Positions 1 to 11,787 of a stretch of DNA of 64,000 nucleotides are shown here, in pieces (the first letter of the stretch is position 1; every line of letters begins with the position of its first letter). This DNA is from Pseudomonadota bacterium (lineage in GTDB: Bacteria > Pseudomonadota > Gammaproteobacteria > Xanthomonadales > Xanthomonadaceae): positions 37,818 through 101,817 of the forward strand of contig CAUJIN010000041.1 of NCBI GenBank assembly GCA_963205495.1, read 5' to 3'. Under the pieces are notes generated by a model. The model did not search any database, was not told the origin of the DNA, and saw only the letters and a list, made by a program, of their open reading frames with translations. A program made the position numbers and the translations under genes.

Positions 1-1217
1 CTGCGCGCGTGGACCTGCGCCAGCGCCGTGCCGGCCTCGATCCGTTCGCCGCGCCCGCGCACCTGCGACAGGCCCACGGCGTGGTCGATGGCCGCGCCGG
101 GCACGCGCCGGCCGCCGCCCAGGTCCACCACGCATTCGCCCAGGGCGCGCACGTCGATGGCCGTGACGTAGCCTTCGCCCTCGGCGAATACCGGGCGCAA
201 CACGGGCGCTGCGGGCAGGTGGCGCGCCGGGTGCTCGAGCAGATCGGCGGGGCCGCCCAGTGCGGCCACCATGCGCGCAAATCGTTCGGCGGCCTGGCCA
301 GAATCGATCGCCTGCTGCAGGCGGTCGAGCGCGGACGTGCGGTCCGATGCGAGCTGTCCCAGACACAGCAGCCGTGCGGAAAGCTCCAGCGTCAGCTCGC
401 GCAGGCGCGGGCAGCCGGGACCGCCGGTCAGCAGGTCGAGGATGGCGCGCAGCTCCAGCGCGTTGCCGGCCTCGCGCCCGAGCACCTGGCCCATGTCGGT
501 GAGCGCGGCATCCAGCGCAAGGCCGCTGCCTTGGGTCACCGCAAGCATGCCTTGCGCCAGCGCTTCGGCTTCCGCCTCGTCCGGCGTCTGCGCACCGCTG
601 CCGGTCTTGATGTCGAGCACCAGCGCCTGCGCGCCGCCGGCGAGCTTCTTGGAAAGGATCGAAGCCACGATGAGTTCGGGCACGTCCACCGTGGCGGTCA
701 CATCGCGCACCGCGTAAAGGCGTCGATCGGCCGGCACCAGGTCCGCGCTCTGGCCGACGATGGCGCAGCCGACCTCGCGCACGATCCGGCGCAGGCGCTC
801 CGGGGCGGGATTCACGTCATAACCGGCCAGGCTTTCGAGCTTGTCCAGGGTTCCGCCGGTGTGGCCCAGGCCGCGCCCGGAGATCATCGGCACAAAGCCC
901 CCGCAGGCCGCCACCAGCGGCGCCAGCGCCAGGCTCACGGCGTCGCCCACCCCGCCGGTGGAGTGCTTGTCCAGAACCGGGCCGGGCAGGTCGCTCCAGT
1001 CCAGGCAGCGGCCCGAATCGCGCAGCGCGAGGGTGAAGTCGCGGCATTCCGCCGGCGTCATCCCCCGCCAGGCCACCGCCATGCAGTAGGCGGCGATCTG
1101 GCCTTCGCTCCAGCTCCCGTCGGCCACGCCGCGAGCCAAGGACGCGCACTGCCGCGCGTCCAGCGTTTCGCCACGGCGCTTGGCGCGGATGAGGCTTGCT
1201 GCGGGCCAGGTCTGCAT
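1..1217 (-). CDS. deoA: thymidine phosphorylase, 3' end cut by window edge
   Basis: Cytosolic enzyme that splits thymidine (and deoxyuridine) with phosphate into the free base and 2-deoxyribose-1-phosphate, for nucleoside salvage. The reading frame stays open from an ATG at 1217 to the left edge, about 405 codons. The glycosyltransferase-family signature KHSTGGVGD sits at residues 84-92, followed by the SGRGLGHTGGTLDKLES phosphate/pyrimidine-site segment. The last visible residues, ending in GTALAQVHA, match the C-terminal domain of the family, so I estimate only 30-40 residues lie outside the window. No strong ribosome binding site is visible. The gene is on the same strand as the WYL regulator upstream of it, about 150 bases away. 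Confidence 0.93.
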   Translation of the reverse strand, partial: MQTWPAASLIRAKRRGETLDARQCASLARGVADGSWSEGQIAAYCMAVAWRGMTPAECRDFTLALRDSGRCLDWSDLPGPVLDKHSTGGVGDAVSLALAPLVAACGGFVPMISGRGLGHTGGTLDKLESLAGYDVNPAPERLRRIVREVGCAIVGQSADLVPADRRLYAVRDVTATVDVPELIVASILSKKLAGGAQALVLDIKTGSGAQTPDEAEAEALAQGMLAVTQGSGLALDAALTDMGQVLGREAGNALELRAILDLLTGGPGCPRLRELTLELSARLLCLGQLASDRTSALDRLQQAIDSGQAAERFARMVAALGGPADLLEHPARHLPAAPVLRPVFAEGEGYVTAIDVRALGECVVDLGGGRRVPGAAIDHAVGLSQVRGRGERIEAGTALAQVHAR

Positions 1218-1369
1218 CGAAGGGTCTCGGTCAAGGGCGTGCCAAAGCGCATGCTACGCCAGAGGACGAATGCCGCGGACCAATCCTTTCACGGCGCGAG
1301 GGCGTACAGTGCGCAGGGCCGCGGCCGGCTGAACTTCCGGTGCGGGAGATCGGCCCGCTCGGGCTTGGC

Positions 1370-2356
1370 TCATCCCGGGCCCTGGTGCGATCCGTTCTCC
1401 AGTGGCGCGCGCTTCACCCGGGAAACCGCGTCCCCGAATCCGCGCAGCCACCACTCCAGCATCGCGCTGTCGGTGACGGTGGCGGCGATGTCGAGGGTGT
1501 CGTCGTCGCGTTCGACGGCGGTCTGGTCGGTGGAGAGCGGGGATTCCAGCAGATGCAGGCCGGCCTCGCGCTCGATGCGGAAGCTCAGGCGCACGTTCTG
1601 GCCTTCGCCGAAGGCGAACCGGCCCTCGTCGTCGTACCGCTTGAGGTCGAAGCCGGCGGGGCGCTCGAAGCGCAGCGTGGAGGCTTCGGCACCGAGGATG
1701 CGGTGCAGGGCGAGGTTGCGCTCGTTGTCGAAGCCTTTGTAGCGGCACACCAGGTACAGGCGCGGCCCCTGCTGGACCAGGCCCAGGGGCATGACGTCGG
1801 CTTTGCCGCGCCGGCCGGCGGCGTTGCGGTAATCGAGCTTCAGCCAGAAGTTGCCGTAGAGCGCCTCGCTCACCGTTTCGAACACGCCGGAGGCGATGCG
1901 CGGCGGCAGCAGCGGCTGGGTAGTCGCCACCACGCGCACCTTGCCGGGCCACTCGCGTTCGAGCCGGGCATTGCGGTCGTTTCCGAGGGTGCGACGGGCC
2001 TGCTGGAAGAAGCCTTCCATCGACTTCATCAGCCGCGCCGGCAAGAGGTGCCGCAGGTGCTCTTCGGCGAGGAGCAACAGCAGGGATTCCTGCGGCGTGA
2101 GATTCGGGATCGAAAGCCCGGTCGCATGGTCCAGCCAGCGGTAGCCGTAGGGTTTGTTGCGGTCGTCGCGCTCGATGTCGAATTTCTGGCTGAGCATGTC
2201 GAGCTGGCGCTGGATGGTGCGAAGGTCGCGCTCGATCCCGGCCTCGCGGAGCTGCTCGTGCAGCTCGCTTGCGGTCACCTTGCGTCCGCGCGGGATGCGG
2301 CGCAGGAGTTCCAGGGCCAGGCGCGCGGTTTCCAGGGCGTCGGGTCGTCGGGTCAT
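1370..2356 (-). CDS. WYL-domain transcriptional regulator
   Basis: Predicted DNA-binding regulator of 328 residues. The N-terminal 70 residues form a winged helix-turn-helix of the kind preceding WYL domains (TASELHEQL, DLRTIQRQLDML). The middle carries a WYL-type ligand-sensing domain (LKLDYRNAAGR, PLGLVQQGPRLYLVCRYKG, RFERPAGFDLKRY) and the end a WCX-like segment (LEWWLRGFGDAVSRV). I chose the ATG at 2356 over a GTG at 2365 because the GGAGGT at 2366-2371 abuts the GTG but lies 9 bases from the ATG. WYL proteins commonly sense nucleic-acid or nucleotide ligands and often control defence or DNA-repair genes. Here the co-directional upstream neighbour is a double AAA+ ATPase, which may be its target. 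Ligand and operator are unknown. Confidence 0.85.
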   Translation of the reverse strand: MTRRPDALETARLALELLRRIPRGRKVTASELHEQLREAGIERDLRTIQRQLDMLSQKFDIERDDRNKPYGYRWLDHATGLSIPNLTPQESLLLLLAEEHLRHLLPARLMKSMEGFFQQARRTLGNDRNARLEREWPGKVRVVATTQPLLPPRIASGVFETVSEALYGNFWLKLDYRNAAGRRGKADVMPLGLVQQGPRLYLVCRYKGFDNERNLALHRILGAEASTLRFERPAGFDLKRYDDEGRFAFGEGQNVRLSFRIEREAGLHLLESPLSTDQTAVERDDDTLDIAATVTDSAMLEWWLRGFGDAVSRVKRAPLENGSHQGPG

Positions 2357-2383
2357 GTCGGTCACACCTCCATCGGGCTGCCG

Positions 2384-2415
2384 GAAAAGATGCGCCCCGG
2401 ACGAATCGGGGCGCA
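2384..2415 (-). terminator. hairpin with U-rich tail after the AAA+ ATPase gene
   Basis: Perfect 8-bp inverted repeat, tgcgcccc at 2391-2398 and ggggcgca at 2408-2415, with a 9-base loop. On the minus strand it is followed by TCTTTT. It lies between the end of the ATPase gene (2510) and the start of the WYL gene (2356), so it probably terminates or attenuates the ATPase transcript. As it sits only about 20 bases before the WYL ribosome binding site, it could instead be part of that gene's leader. Confidence 0.55.
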
Positions 2416-2509
2416 GGAGCTCAAGTTTGCGTGATTGTCGCGGACTCCGCCGAACGGCGGGCCGGGCGCCCTCGATGGACTGCTCCAGGGCGGTCCCGCG
2501 CGCCGCACT

Positions 2510-4609
2510 TCACACGAACCCGATGGCGCGCTTCGCGCCTTCCTTCATCGCGCACTCGGCTTCCAATCGGGACACGAAGTCCACGGCATCGGAAATCGGC
2601 CGGAATCGGTGCTGGCGAACCACCGTGGCGAAGTCGCCGGGGGTCAGGCGCGAAAGACGGTCGACGCGGGCGCGCAGTCCGCGCGGCGGCGCCTCCAGCC
2701 CGAGCTGCGCGCACTGGCGGGCCAGCAGATCCCAGGCCTGGTCCGCGCGCAGGAAGTCGAATCTGGCCTTCAGGTCGAAGCGGCGCAGCGCGGCCGGGTC
2801 CAGCCCTTCCACCAGGTTGGTGGAGGCGATGAACACGCCGGGAAACGATTCCATCTGGGTCAGCATCTCGTTGACCGCGGTCACTTCCCAGGTGCTGCGG
2901 GCGCGGCGGCGGTCCTGCAGAAAACTGTCCACTTCGTCGATCAACAGCACGGCGCCCTCGGTCTGCGCCTCGCGGAAGGCCCTGGCGATGTTCACCTCGG
3001 TTTCGCCGACCCACATGGAGATGAGGTCGGAGGCGCGCTGCACCAGGAGCGGGGCGTCCAGGCGCTCGGCGATCCAGCGCCCGCAGGCGGTCTTGCCGGT
3101 GCCGGGCGGGCCGTACAGGCAGAGCCGCCCGCTGCGCGCCCGCGCCAGCCCGTCGGCCAGCGCCTCCAGGTCCGCGTCGGCGTGCAGGAAACGCGGATCG
3201 TAGGTTTCCGGAAGGCGGTTCGGGTCGTGGCGCAGGATCGCGCGGTGGCCCTGCGCCTCCAGGGTGCAGGTGATCAGGTGCTCCAGCGCGTCGGCGGTCT
3301 TTTCCGGGCCAAGCTCGTCGCGGATCGAACGCACGACCGAGCCGGCACGGGACACCACGGCCGGGGCCAGCTCGCGCGCCTCGGCGATGCAGGCCAGGCG
3401 TCCCTCGTCCACGAGATCTGCACAGTGCTCGCGCAGGATGCGCACGCGCTGCTTCTTCGGCGGCACGGGCAGCTCGAACACCAGGTCGAAGCGGCGCACG
3501 AAGGCCGGGTCCAGTCCGCGAATGGTGTTGGACAGCCACAGCGTGGGTGCGATGTTGGACTCCAGCATGCGGTTGATCCACGCCTTGTGGGTCTGCGCGG
3601 TGCTCCTGCGCCCGAAGGGGCCGAAGTCGTCGTTGAACACGTCCTCGGCCTCGTCGAAGGCCAGCAGAACCGGGCGCTGGCTGAAGAAGCCCTGCGCCGC
3701 GCGCAGGGCGCGCAGGCGGCGCTCGCCGTGCACCGGGTTGCCCTCGTCGTCCTCGCTCGATACCTCGTAAAGCGCGCAGCCCAGCGCATCGGCCAGGGTG
3801 CGCGCCAGCTCGCTCTTGCCGGTGCCGGCCGTGCCGTACACGAAGACGTTGACCCCGCTCCGGCGGCTGGCCAGCGACTGGCGCAGGTGCGGCAGGAGGA
3901 CGTCGATCGAGCGCTGCACGTGGCTGAAATCGTCCAGACCCAGCGCGCCCGGAGCGCCCGGGGAAACGATGCCCCGCAGCAGGCGCGCCGGGTCCACGTC
4001 GGGCACCGTCATCTGTGCGGCGAACTCCCCTGAAATGAGGTCCAGCTTGGAGCGCAGGGGAAAGCTGCCGCTGCCGTCCACCGACACCAGGCCAGACTGG
4101 ATCAGGGGTCCGCGCGAGCCGAGCGCGGCGCGCACTGCGGCTTCGGGCAGATTCAGAATGGTGGCAATGCTGCTGCACGCCTTGCTGACCGACAGGCCGC
4201 CGAGCTGGTCCGCCGCATCATCCAGCAGCCGCTCGGTATGGAGCAGCACGATGAACCCCAGGATCCGGCCGTCGGCTTCCTCCAGTCCCAGCATCCGCGA
4301 GAGCTCTTCGACGTTGCCGCCCAGTGGCTCGGGCAGCCGCAGGCCGGCCGTCCTGGCTTCCGCCTGCCGATGGAGCTGGCGCAGTTCCCTGAGCACGACG
4401 GCGCGGTCGAACGACCAGTCCGGCGGGTCGATCCGGTGCTCCAGCCCGACCGCGGCGGCGACCGCGTCGTTGCGGAAGCCGATCTGCGACAACAGCTCCC
4501 GATGCCCGCCCAGCGGCACCAGGATGCGCAGCATCCACAGTCGAACGAGCGGGTGGAGGTCTACCGCCGCTGCCGTTCCATCCGCCTTCCGCACTCTGCG
4601 CCTTGCCAT
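2510..4609 (-). CDS. tandem double-AAA+ ATPase (function unknown)
   Basis: A 699-residue soluble protein with two AAA+ modules. Module 1 has Walker A GTAGTGKS near residues 256-264 and Walker B LLAFDEAED near 313. Module 2 has Walker A GPPGTGKT near 500 and Walker B VLLIDEVDS near 555. Each module ends in an arginine-finger-type segment (NPAFVRRFD-like and DPAALRRFD-like). The first 200 residues are helical and unrecognised, and there is no transmembrane or protease domain, so it is not FtsH. The architecture resembles p97/spastin-type unfoldases in outline only. The start at 4609 has GGGAG 7 bases upstream. It lies upstream of the WYL regulator on the same strand, with a terminator-like hairpin between them. 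Role not assigned; a stress or defence remodeller is possible. Confidence 0.85.
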   Translation of the reverse strand: MARRRVRKADGTAAAVDLHPLVRLWMLRILVPLGGHRELLSQIGFRNDAVAAAVGLEHRIDPPDWSFDRAVVLRELRQLHRQAEARTAGLRLPEPLGGNVEELSRMLGLEEADGRILGFIVLLHTERLLDDAADQLGGLSVSKACSSIATILNLPEAAVRAALGSRGPLIQSGLVSVDGSGSFPLRSKLDLISGEFAAQMTVPDVDPARLLRGIVSPGAPGALGLDDFSHVQRSIDVLLPHLRQSLASRRSGVNVFVYGTAGTGKSELARTLADALGCALYEVSSEDDEGNPVHGERRLRALRAAQGFFSQRPVLLAFDEAEDVFNDDFGPFGRRSTAQTHKAWINRMLESNIAPTLWLSNTIRGLDPAFVRRFDLVFELPVPPKKQRVRILREHCADLVDEGRLACIAEARELAPAVVSRAGSVVRSIRDELGPEKTADALEHLITCTLEAQGHRAILRHDPNRLPETYDPRFLHADADLEALADGLARARSGRLCLYGPPGTGKTACGRWIAERLDAPLLVQRASDLISMWVGETEVNIARAFREAQTEGAVLLIDEVDSFLQDRRRARSTWEVTAVNEMLTQMESFPGVFIASTNLVEGLDPAALRRFDLKARFDFLRADQAWDLLARQCAQLGLEAPPRGLRARVDRLSRLTPGDFATVVRQHRFRPISDAVDFVSRLEAECAMKEGAKRAIGFV

Positions 4610-4902
4610 GGCCCGCTCCCTGGTTGGATGGGAGCATCGTCCGCGGTGATGCGACGGAAGGTGACGCAGGGATTTGGGGCGTGGTGCGACGGCCGTGCCC
4701 AGGCTTGGGTCTCAGCCTGGCGAGCCGAGCGTTCGCTGTGACATGAGTTTCAGCGCCAAGGCGAGGTCGCGTTCGCAGTTGCCCGAAGGGAACATGCGGG
4801 GCGCTGCGGGACGCACGGAGTATTCGCCTCGGTCATCACCGAGGCGGGCCAAACCTTGCGAAACCGCCCAAACCAGAGGCGAAAGCAGCCGCCCCCGAAC
4901 CG
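4610..4902. other. intergenic region with two inverted repeats
   Basis: Non-coding 293 bases between the ATPase start and the acetoacetyl-CoA synthetase stop; it should hold the ATPase promoter. It contains a 9-bp perfect stem with a 4-base loop (cgcctcggt 4825-4833, accgaggcg 4838-4846) and a 7-bp inverted repeat (ccaggct 4699-4705, agcctgg 4714-4720). The first, about 60 bases beyond the synthetase stop, may be its terminator, though no clear U-run follows. The second could be an operator or a minor hairpin. I see no convincing small gene. Confidence 0.5.
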
Positions 4903-6858
<1,956 letters not shown>

Positions 6859-6953
6859 GGCGCGGACCGGTGACTGACCTGCACGCATTCTAGTGCCGCG
6901 TCCGCGGCGCGGCAGTTGTCCTTTGGGGCAAGGCCGAGGTCGGCGGCAGGCTC

Positions 6954-8606
6954 TCAGCCTTCGGCGTCCGCAAACAGCTTGAGCCGATCGCGGATCGGAT
7001 CCGCCAGCTTTTCGTAGTGCTTGCCCAGCAGCGCGCGCAGTTCCTCGTCCGTGGCGTAGCCGATGCTCTTGCGGTACTCGCGCTTGCGCTCGTTCGCTGT
7101 GCGCCAGCTGTCCTCGATCGCCTCCAGGCTGTCCGCGGGCACCACCGAATGCCCCTGCGCCAGGCGCTCGGCCACGCGCTGGATGTGGCGCTCGGCGACC
7201 TGCCGCGGCGTGGCCTTGGGCGGCAGTTTCTCGAAGGAAAAGTCGCGAATGCCGCTGGTATCGAAGGGGTCGGGCCCTGCCGCGCGGCTGTTCATGAGGA
7301 AACCGTCCTCGAAGCGGGTGCCGCATTCCAGCATCCGCGCGGTCTTCCACTGGCCGGTCAGCAGCAGGAAGAGGAATCCGAAGAGGCCCGGCCAGCGCGG
7401 CCGGGCCGCGAAGGCGGCCGCGCTGCCGTACTCGGGGTGCGTGAACAGCCCCAGCAGGCTGCGCTGGCCCTGCTGCGCGCTGACGCCGCGCGCTTCGGCG
7501 CAGGCCAGCCGCGTGTAGCCCAGCGGCGCCAGCGCCTTCTCGCAGGCTTCGGCATGCTTGCGCTGGAAGGCGGGGAATTCGGCCGGGTCCACTTCCGTCA
7601 GGTCCGGGTCGGCCTCGTGTGCGATGTTGTAGAGCTGGAAGGCGATCTGGGTGGCCTGCATGCCCTCCGGCGAGTCGTCGCCGGCCAGCGATTCGAGTGC
7701 CGTTTGCAGGTCCATGCCCTGGCGCACCAGTTGGGCGGTGGCGTGGCTGAGCGCGTGTTCCATGTCCTCCTTCATGTTGCGCTCGACGCCCTCGGTGGCG
7801 GCTGCCGATTCCACCAGTTCGGCCAGTTCCTCGCGCTCGCCTTCCTTGCCGCGCGCGTAGCGGTCGCGCTCCTCCTGGACGAAGCCGCGCGCCGGCGCAT
7901 CAGCAGGCAGGCGGGCCAGCACGCGATCCATGTGCTCGACCGACAGCTCGTGGCGGTCGAGCAGGGCGGCGATGCGGGCGCAGAGGCGGTCGTACTGGTT
8001 GTCCTCCCTGAGGCCGGCGGCGTGGCGGAGATCGGACAGGGCCAGCTCCAGCGACGGCCGGTCATAGCTCATGCCCAGCGCGTCGCGAATCGCAGCCTCG
8101 CCTTCGCCGGTGTCGTGGGCGCGCAGGTGGTGGTATTGGCCTCGCCGCGCCCAGGCTTCGGCGCGCTGCGGGTCCAGCTCGATGCTGCGGTCCAGATGCC
8201 GCAGGGCTTCGGCCACGGAGTCGGCGCTGTCGGAGACCCGGGTCTGGTCGAGCACGGTGCGGGCGAAGTGGAAGAGCGCGGTGGCATTGTCCGGTTCGCG
8301 AGTGATCGCGCGGCGCAGCAGCGGCAGCGTGTCCAGTTCCTCGAAATGCTCCTCGGCCAGCTCCACCCGCGCCAGCAGGGTGGGGACGTGGTCGGGCGCC
8401 AGCGCCAGCGCCGCATCCAGCGCATGCGCGGCCTCGCCGGGCCGACCCAGCGCGTTCAGGCAGCGGCTGCGGTGGTAATGCAGCGGCGCGGCCTTGGGGT
8501 GGGCGGCGATGAGTTCGTCGAGGATCGCGAGCGCGCCGGCGTAGTCCTTCCGGTGGAACAGTTCTCCGGCAAGCCGGTAGCGTTCGGCGCGCAAATCCTG
8601 ACTCAT
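6954..8606 (-). CDS. TPR-repeat protein of unknown function
   Basis: A 550-residue protein with no signal peptide. Residues 1-200 are tetratricopeptide-like repeats (LAGELFHRKDYAGALAILDEL, HYHRSRCLNALGRPGEAAHALDAAL, LFHFARTVLDQ). The middle is helical and acidic. A later part contains a hydrophobic stretch (PGLFGFLFLLLTGQW) followed by a conserved-looking C-terminal half (CGTRFEDGFLMNSR, DFSFEKLPP). I do not recognise the C-terminal part. The ATG at 8606 starts the first TPR. It lies 76 bases downstream of gluQ on the same strand, so the two are probably cotranscribed. A protein-protein scaffold is all that can be inferred. Confidence 0.7.
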   Translation of the reverse strand: MSQDLRAERYRLAGELFHRKDYAGALAILDELIAAHPKAAPLHYHRSRCLNALGRPGEAAHALDAALALAPDHVPTLLARVELAEEHFEELDTLPLLRRAITREPDNATALFHFARTVLDQTRVSDSADSVAEALRHLDRSIELDPQRAEAWARRGQYHHLRAHDTGEGEAAIRDALGMSYDRPSLELALSDLRHAAGLREDNQYDRLCARIAALLDRHELSVEHMDRVLARLPADAPARGFVQEERDRYARGKEGEREELAELVESAAATEGVERNMKEDMEHALSHATAQLVRQGMDLQTALESLAGDDSPEGMQATQIAFQLYNIAHEADPDLTEVDPAEFPAFQRKHAEACEKALAPLGYTRLACAEARGVSAQQGQRSLLGLFTHPEYGSAAAFAARPRWPGLFGFLFLLLTGQWKTARMLECGTRFEDGFLMNSRAAGPDPFDTSGIRDFSFEKLPPKATPRQVAERHIQRVAERLAQGHSVVPADSLEAIEDSWRTANERKREYRKSIGYATDEELRALLGKHYEKLADPIRDRLKLFADAEG

Positions 8607-8682
8607 GGGGTCGATGCCTGGCTGGTGAAGATGCCGAGCGTAGCGGGAAATGAATCCCTGCGCTGCATTGCGGTATCGGGCG

Positions 8683-9579
8683 TCAGGTGCCGGTGCGCGG
8701 CGCGCGCAGGTCGTGCGAAGGCACGCGCCCCGGGTCGAAGGCCGCGATGGCGGCGTCGAGAAGGCGTGGAAGCGAGGCGACGTTCGCCAGCGTTGCGGGC
8801 GGCTGTCCAAGGAAGGCCCAGGCGGCGCGCAGCGCGGGGATCGGATCGGACGGATCCAGCGCCAGCGCCTGCTGCGACTTGCCGAGCTTGCGGCCCTCCG
8901 CGTCCAGCGCCAGCGGCAGATGCGCGTAGGCCGGCGTCGGCAGGCCGAGGGTCTGCTGCAGGAAGATCTGGCGCGCGGTGGAGTCGATCAGGTCGGCGCC
9001 GCGCACCACTTCGGTGACGCCCTGCGCCGCGTCGTCCACCACCACGGCGAGCTGGTAGGCCACCAGTCCGTCGCCGCGCCAAAGCACCACGTCGCCGACC
9101 TCGCGCGCCAGGTTCTGGCGCTGCGGGCCTCGGATCGCATCGGTGAATGCGATCTCGCGGTCAGGCACGCGCAGTCGCCAGGCGGCCGGCCCTTCGTTAC
9201 GGCTCGTGATGCAGCCGCGGTGCGGCGTGCCGCCCAGCTCGCCGCGGCTGCAGCGGCAGGGAAAGACCGCGCCGCGCTCGCGCAGCGCCTCGAGTGCGGT
9301 GCGGTAAGCGGGAATGCGCCGGCTCTGCCACATCACCTCGCCATCCCACTCCAGCCCGAACGCGCGCAGGGCGCCGAGCTGGAGTTCGGCGGCGCCGGGC
9401 ACCGTGCGCGGGGTGTCGATGTCCTCGATCCGCATTCGCCAGAGGCCACCCTGGGAGCGCGCGCGCAGGAAGCTGCCGAAGGCCGCCACCAGCGAGCCGA
9501 AGTGCAGCGGCCCGGTGGGCGAGGGCGCGAAGCGGCCGCAACCGGGAGCGGGCTTGAATTCAGCGGGCGCTGGCGTCAT
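8683..9579 (-). CDS. gluQ: glutamyl-Q tRNA(Asp) synthetase
   Basis: Transfers glutamate onto the queuosine base at the wobble position of tRNA-Asp. It is a 298-residue truncated paralogue of the GluRS catalytic core without the anticodon-binding domain, which is the normal size of GluQRS. Visible are the class I start [16 protein letters not shown] (HIGH-type motif), RIEDIDTPR, a zinc-type cysteine segment CRCSRGELG with a later [15 protein letters not shown] and the KMSKS-equivalent RKLGKSQ. It is divergent from htpX, with 68 bases between them that must hold both promoters. Confidence 0.93.
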   Translation of the reverse strand: MTPAPAEFKPAPGCGRFAPSPTGPLHFGSLVAAFGSFLRARSQGGLWRMRIEDIDTPRTVPGAAELQLGALRAFGLEWDGEVMWQSRRIPAYRTALEALRERGAVFPCRCSRGELGGTPHRGCITSRNEGPAAWRLRVPDREIAFTDAIRGPQRQNLAREVGDVVLWRGDGLVAYQLAVVVDDAAQGVTEVVRGADLIDSTARQIFLQQTLGLPTPAYAHLPLALDAEGRKLGKSQQALALDPSDPIPALRAAWAFLGQPPATLANVASLPRLLDAAIAAFDPGRVPSHDLRAPRTGT

Positions 9580-9647
9580 TTCCGGTCCATCCCACTCCCC
9601 GCGGTGCCGGAATCGGCCGGTGTCGCTCGAAAAGGCAGGTTTTTTTC

Positions 9648-10538
9648 ATGATGATGATTCGACGCGTCGCGCTGTTTCTGGCCACCAACCTCGCAGTCCT
9701 GGTGCTGCTGGGCATCGTGATGAGCGTGCTGGAAAAGGTCTTCGGGATTCAACTGGGCAACAACGGATCGCTGCTGGTGTTTGCCGCCGTGTTCGGTTTC
9801 GGCGGGTCGATGGTTTCGCTGCTGCTGTCCAAGACCCTGGCCAAGCGCAGCACCGGCGCGCAGGTCATTTCCCAGCCGCGCAACGAGGTGGAACGCTGGC
9901 TGTTCCAGACCGTCGAGCGGCAGGCGCGCGAAGCCGGCATCGCCATGCCGGAGGTGGCGATCTACGACGCACCCGACCTCAATGCCTTCGCCACCGGCGC
10001 CAGCCGCAACCGTTCGCTGGTGGCGGTGTCCACCGGCCTGCTTCGCGCGATGGACAAGGACGAGGCGGAAGCCGTGCTGGCGCACGAGGTCAGCCACGTC
10101 GCCAACGGCGACATGGTCACGATGGCCCTGATCCAGGGCGTGCTCAACACCTTCGTGCTGTTCCTGGCGCGCGTGGTCGGGCGCGGCATCGACGCGGCGC
10201 TTTCGGGCAACCGCGACGAGGACTCCGGGCCGAGCTTCTTCTACTTCCTCCTCGTGATGGTGCTGGACCTGGTGTTCGGCCTGTTCGCCTCGATGATCGC
10301 GATGTCTTTCAGCCGCTGGCGCGAGTTCCGCGCCGACGCCGGCGGCGCGCGTCTCGCCGGCCGCGAGAAGATGATCGCCGCGCTCGAACGCCTGGCGAGC
10401 AACCAGGGGCCGAGCACCCTGCCGAACCAGATCCGCGCCTTCGGCATCTCCGGCGGCATCGGACACGGAATGCGCCGCCTGCTGTTGTCGCACCCGCCGC
10501 TGCAAGATCGCATCGAGGCGCTGCGCCGCGCGGTCTGA
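9648..10538 (+). CDS. htpX: membrane zinc metalloprotease HtpX
   Basis: Inner-membrane quality-control protease of peptidase family M48 that degrades misfolded membrane proteins together with FtsH. The 296-residue protein has two N-terminal transmembrane segments (residues 5-25 and 33-52), the zinc motif HEVSH at 146-150, two more hydrophobic segments after it (about 160-180 and 192-215) and the third-ligand motif [12 protein letters not shown]. It begins with three consecutive ATG codons (9648, 9651, 9654) after AAGGCAGG; the family start MMR/MMI fits the second or third. Its end faces that of cca, with 16 bases between. Confidence 0.95.
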   Translation: MMMIRRVALFLATNLAVLVLLGIVMSVLEKVFGIQLGNNGSLLVFAAVFGFGGSMVSLLLSKTLAKRSTGAQVISQPRNEVERWLFQTVERQAREAGIAMPEVAIYDAPDLNAFATGASRNRSLVAVSTGLLRAMDKDEAEAVLAHEVSHVANGDMVTMALIQGVLNTFVLFLARVVGRGIDAALSGNRDEDSGPSFFYFLLVMVLDLVFGLFASMIAMSFSRWREFRADAGGARLAGREKMIAALERLASNQGPSTLPNQIRAFGISGGIGHGMRRLLLSHPPLQDRIEALRRAV

Positions 10539-10554
10539 GGCGGGTGCGGCGGGT

Positions 10555-11787
10555 TCACGGCGGAATCATTCCGCCGGAACCTGCGATGGCGGCGATGCGC
10601 GCGCGCCGCACGGCGGCGGCGATCGCCTCGCCGCGGAGTCCGCGCAGGTCGAGGTCGCGCGGCTTCACCGCGAGCGCGGCGGCGTGCGCGGCCAGCAGCG
10701 CCGCGCGCGCCGGATACGGCTCGTGTTCGCGCCCGCGGCGGCCGCGCTTGTCGGCCTCGCAGGCCAGCGCAAGCCGGGCGATGCGCTCGGGCTTGCGGAA
10801 ACCGTCGCAGCGCGTGATCAGGTCGTGGATGGTGGTTGGTTTCAACTCCGCGAAACGGTGCACGTTGAGGTGCTCGCGGCAGACGATGCTCGCCAGCGCG
10901 GCGTGTTCGGATGGCACCTTCAGCCGTTCGCACAACGCCTGCAATGGCGCCAGCCCGGAATTTTCGTGCGCGTGGTGCGCAGGCAGCAGGCGCGACGGCG
11001 TGCGCGCCTTGCCCAGGTCGTGGGTGAGCGCGCAGAAGCCGATCAGGGGGTCGCCCGGAGCCAGCCGCGCGGCGGCGTCGCAGGCCATCTCGGTGTGCAC
11101 GCCGCAGTCCACTTCGGGGTGGTGGCCGGCGTGCTGGGGCACGCCGTAGAGCGCATCGACCCCGGGCAGCACGCGCGCCAGCGCGCCGCAGGCGCGCAGG
11201 GTGCGCAGGAAGGACGAGGGCGAAGGTTCGGCGAGCGCGCGGGACAGCTCCTGGAACACCCGCTCGGGCACCAGATGGTCGACTTCCCCTTCCTGCACCA
11301 TCGCGCGCATCAGCGCGAGGGTTTCGGGCGCGACACGAAAGCCCAGGTGCGCCCAGCGCGCCATGAAGCGCGCCGCGCGCAGGATGCGCACGGGGTCTTC
11401 GGAAAAGGCCGGGGAAACGTGGCGAAGCACGCGCGCCTCGAGGTCGGCGCGGCCGCCCAACGGATCCACCAGCGCGCCGTCGGCATCCTGCGCCATGGCG
11501 TTGATGGTGAAGTCGCGCCGGGCGAGGTCCTGTTCGAGGGTGACGTCCGGCGTGGCCAGCACGGTGAAGCCGCGGTAGCCGCGCCCGGATTTGCGCTCGC
11601 AGCGCGCCAGCGCGTATTCCTCGCGGGTGCGCGGATGCAGGAATACCGGAAAATCGCGGCCGACCGGGGTGAAGCCGGCCGCCGTCATGGCCTCGGGCGT
11701 GCTGCCCACCACCACGAAGTCGCGGTCGCCCGGCGCAAGGCCCAGCAGCGCATCGCGCACCGCGCCGCCGACGAGGTACGCCTTCAT
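10555..11787 (-). CDS. cca: CCA-adding tRNA nucleotidyltransferase
   Basis: Adds or repairs the 3'-CCA end of tRNAs. The 410-residue protein has the class II nucleotidyltransferase head ([25 protein letters not shown]), the NTP-selection region [27 protein letters not shown] and a C-terminal HD phosphohydrolase domain (HDLGK), as in the multifunctional gammaproteobacterial enzyme. It is the last gene of an slt-epimerase-cca operon: its ATG at 11787 overlaps the preceding stop by four bases (ATGA), implying translational coupling. Confidence 0.94.
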   Translation of the reverse strand: MKAYLVGGAVRDALLGLAPGDRDFVVVGSTPEAMTAAGFTPVGRDFPVFLHPRTREEYALARCERKSGRGYRGFTVLATPDVTLEQDLARRDFTINAMAQDADGALVDPLGGRADLEARVLRHVSPAFSEDPVRILRAARFMARWAHLGFRVAPETLALMRAMVQEGEVDHLVPERVFQELSRALAEPSPSSFLRTLRACGALARVLPGVDALYGVPQHAGHHPEVDCGVHTEMACDAAARLAPGDPLIGFCALTHDLGKARTPSRLLPAHHAHENSGLAPLQALCERLKVPSEHAALASIVCREHLNVHRFAELKPTTIHDLITRCDGFRKPERIARLALACEADKRGRRGREHEPYPARAALLAAHAAALAVKPRDLDLRGLRGEAIAAAVRRARIAAIAGSGGMIPP

